From contig JBHHZI010000168.1 in NCBI GenBank assembly GCA_046757965.1, positions 1 through 6,728 of the forward strand: a stretch of DNA of 6,728 nt, given 5' to 3'. The notes beneath the pieces were generated by a model, which saw only the letters and a list, made by a program, of their open reading frames with translations, made no database searches and had not been told where the DNA came from. Position 1 is the stretch's first letter; every line of letters starts with the position of its first letter. Below, piece by piece: positions 5,464 to 6,728 of the stretch. Made by a program: the position numbers and the translations under genes. Source of the stretch: JBHHZI01 sp046757965. Its GTDB lineage: Bacteria > Acidobacteriota > Polarisedimenticolia > SMYD01.

Positions 5464-6564
5464 GTGTCGAAGCGGGACTATTACGAGGTTCTGGGGGTGG
5501 CGCGCAGCGCCACGCTGCAGGAGATCAAGAAGCGGTACCGGCAGCTGGCGGTGGAGAACCATCCGGATCGAAATCCCGGCGATACCGCGGCGGAAGATCG
5601 CTTCAAGGAGGCCGCGGAAGCCTACCAGGTGCTGTCCGACGAGGCCCAGCGCAAGCGCTACGACGCCTACGGACATGCCGGTGTGTCCGGTGCGGCGGGC
5701 GGCTTCGATCCGGGCGCCTTCACCGATTTCGGGGACATCTTCGGCAGCCTGTTCTCCGATTTCTTCGGTGGACGGCAGCCCGGTCGCGCGGCGGCGCGGC
5801 ATGGCAGCGATCTGCGTTTTGACATGGAGATTGATTTCGAGGAAGCCATCCGGGGCCTCGAGACGACCATCAGGGTCCCGCGCACGGAGACGTGTGAGGC
5901 CTGTGGGGGGCAGGGCGCGGCGTCTGCGAAGGATATCGAGACCTGCTCCACCTGCCGGGGAGCGGGGCAGGTGCGCTTCACGCAGGGGTTCTTCTCCGTC
6001 AGCCGCGGCTGCCCGGCCTGCCATGGCCGCGGATCCCGCGTCACGCGTCCGTGCGCAGCCTGCTCGGGCCACGGGATCGTGCGCCGGGAGCGCAAGCTCA
6101 GCGTCCGGCTGCCGGCGGGCGTGGACAGCGGCACGCGTGTCCGCCTCTCCGGCGAAGGAGAGGCCGGCCCGCGAGGCGGTTCGCCGGGCGACCTCTACGT
6201 CGTGCTGCACGTCCGGGAGCACGAGTTCTTCCAGCGTGACGGCCTCGACCTGTTCTGTGAGGTCCCGGTGAGCTTCTCCCAGGCCGCCCTGGGCGCCGGT
6301 CTGACGTTGCCGACCCTCGACGGCGACATCGAGATTCACCTTCCCGCCGGCACCCAGGGCGGGCACCGGATCCGGGTGAAGGGCAAGGGAGTGCCCCGCA
6401 TCAATGGTCGCGGGCGTGGTGATCTCATGGTTCGTATCCGGGTCGAGACCCCCCGGCACCTCTCCCCGAAGGCCCGCGAGCTCTTCAAGCAGCTGGCGGA
6501 GGAGGAAGGGGCGGCCACCGACGGTCCCGGTTTCTTCGAGCGCGTCCGGGAACTCCTGCACTGA
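5464..6564 (+). CDS. dnaJ: Chaperone protein DnaJ (class A Hsp40)
   Basis: DnaJ delivers unfolded clients to DnaK and stimulates its ATPase. The product is 366 residues from GTG 5464 (E. coli 376), and all class A domains are present. The J domain (about 2-69) starts KRDYYEVLGV and has HPD at 33-35, the same position as in E. coli. A Gly/Phe linker spans about 70-103 (GGFDPGAFTDFGDIFGSLFSDFFGG). The zinc domain (144-204) has all four CxxCxGxG repeats intact: CEACGGQG, CSTCRGAG, CPACHGRG and CAACSGHG. The C-terminal substrate-binding domains follow, including LPAGVDSGTRVRLSGEGEAG, GDLYVVLHVREHEFFQRDGLDL and the second-domain HLPAGTQGGHRIRVKGKGVP, then a helical end. GGGAG (5455-5459) lies only 4 bases before this GTG, which is tight. 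The in-frame GTG 5431 has no binding site and sits in a hairpin loop. Confidence 0.95.
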   Translation: MSKRDYYEVLGVARSATLQEIKKRYRQLAVENHPDRNPGDTAAEDRFKEAAEAYQVLSDEAQRKRYDAYGHAGVSGAAGGFDPGAFTDFGDIFGSLFSDFFGGRQPGRAAARHGSDLRFDMEIDFEEAIRGLETTIRVPRTETCEACGGQGAASAKDIETCSTCRGAGQVRFTQGFFSVSRGCPACHGRGSRVTRPCAACSGHGIVRRERKLSVRLPAGVDSGTRVRLSGEGEAGPRGGSPGDLYVVLHVREHEFFQRDGLDLFCEVPVSFSQAALGAGLTLPTLDGDIEIHLPAGTQGGHRIRVKGKGVPRINGRGRGDLMVRIRVETPRHLSPKARELFKQLAEEEGAATDGPGFFERVRELLH

Positions 6565-6581
6565 TCGGCCCGCGCACCCCC

Positions 6582-6728
6582 ATGGAGTCCTGGCCCAGTC
6601 TGCAGGTCATCTGCACACGTGCCGTGCTCGAGGAGTTCACCGATCGGCTCAGCGGGCTCCTGCACGAGCAGACCGGAACGCGACGATTCCTGGGGCTGAG
6701 AGAATCGCCGGAGATGGAGGCGCCCGGC
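6582..6728 (+). CDS. prmA: Probable ribosomal protein L11 methyltransferase, N-terminus only (3' end outside window)
   Basis: An open frame of 49 codons runs from ATG 6582 to the window edge and begins MESWPSLQVICTRAVLEEF. The opening W-x-x-L-x-V followed by a helix of the type found in PrmA substrate-binding domains, and the position directly after dnaJ, suggest PrmA, which trimethylates ribosomal protein L11. The order hrcA-grpE-dnaK-dnaJ-prmA is known from Bacillus and other bacteria. The gap after dnaJ is 17 bases, so it probably belongs to the same operon. No clear ribosome binding site precedes this ATG, so coupling to dnaJ termination or a different start is possible. The methyltransferase motifs would lie outside the window, so the name is largely contextual. 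Confidence 0.5.
   Translation, partial: MESWPSLQVICTRAVLEEFTDRLSGLLHEQTGTRRFLGLRESPEMEAPG

Noticed and set aside
5269..6561. 430-residue minus-strand open frame opposite dnaJ
   Set aside because: It is low-complexity, rich in Arg, Gly and Ala, lies fully antisense to a well-conserved dnaJ, and has no motif support.
1..6728. Mobile elements, CRISPR arrays, tRNA or rRNA genes
   Set aside because: No repeat arrays, terminal inverted repeats, transposase-like proteins or RNA gene sequences were seen. Coding density and base composition look uniform.

Overview
The window is a compact, all-forward stretch of conserved housekeeping genes: the 3' end of lnt, then prfB, hrcA, grpE, dnaK and dnaJ, and finally the first codons of a gene that is probably prmA. 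By eye the DNA is about 60-66% GC, with GTG starts for hrcA and dnaJ. The organism is a diderm (Gram-negative-type) bacterium. It has apolipoprotein N-acyltransferase, and its DnaK carries the extra nucleotide-binding-domain segment typical of diderms and absent from Bacillus-type DnaK. The DnaK sequence resembles deltaproteobacterial types. The combination of high GC, HrcA/CIRCE control and this gene order fits Myxococcota/Desulfobacterota relatives or FCB-side lineages such as Eisenbacteria or Krumholzibacteria. I cannot place it more exactly without a search.

Layout. 1-334 is the C-terminal end of Lnt. 383-1496 is release factor 2, read through the classical programmed +1 frameshift at an in-frame TGA (455-457). 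1497-1614 holds a good sigma70-type promoter, with a CIRCE operator starting inside its -10 box. 1615-2700 is HrcA, the repressor that binds CIRCE. 2690-3334 is GrpE, whose start overlaps the end of hrcA. 3335-3482 is a 148-base gap with several short inverted repeats, a second promoter-like sequence and a possible pair of competing hairpins next to the dnaK ribosome binding site. 3483-5369 is DnaK. 5370-5463 is a 94-base gap with two tandem hairpins. 5464-6564 is DnaJ. 6582 to the end is the start of the next gene.

How the genes work together. DnaK, DnaJ and GrpE form the Hsp70 folding machine: DnaJ delivers substrate and stimulates ATP hydrolysis, and GrpE releases ADP. HrcA represses the operon from CIRCE and so makes chaperone supply self-regulating. 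prfB controls itself through frameshifting. lnt belongs to lipoprotein maturation and is only a neighbour.

I see no mobile element, CRISPR array, RNA gene or undescribed gene system here. The points that merit a second look are regulatory (a frameshift-bypassing ATG in prfB, a CIRCE-free dnaK promoter, alternative hairpins before dnaK and tandem hairpins before dnaJ) and one protein oddity: DnaK lacks the usual conserved acidic C-terminal tail and has an unusual lid.
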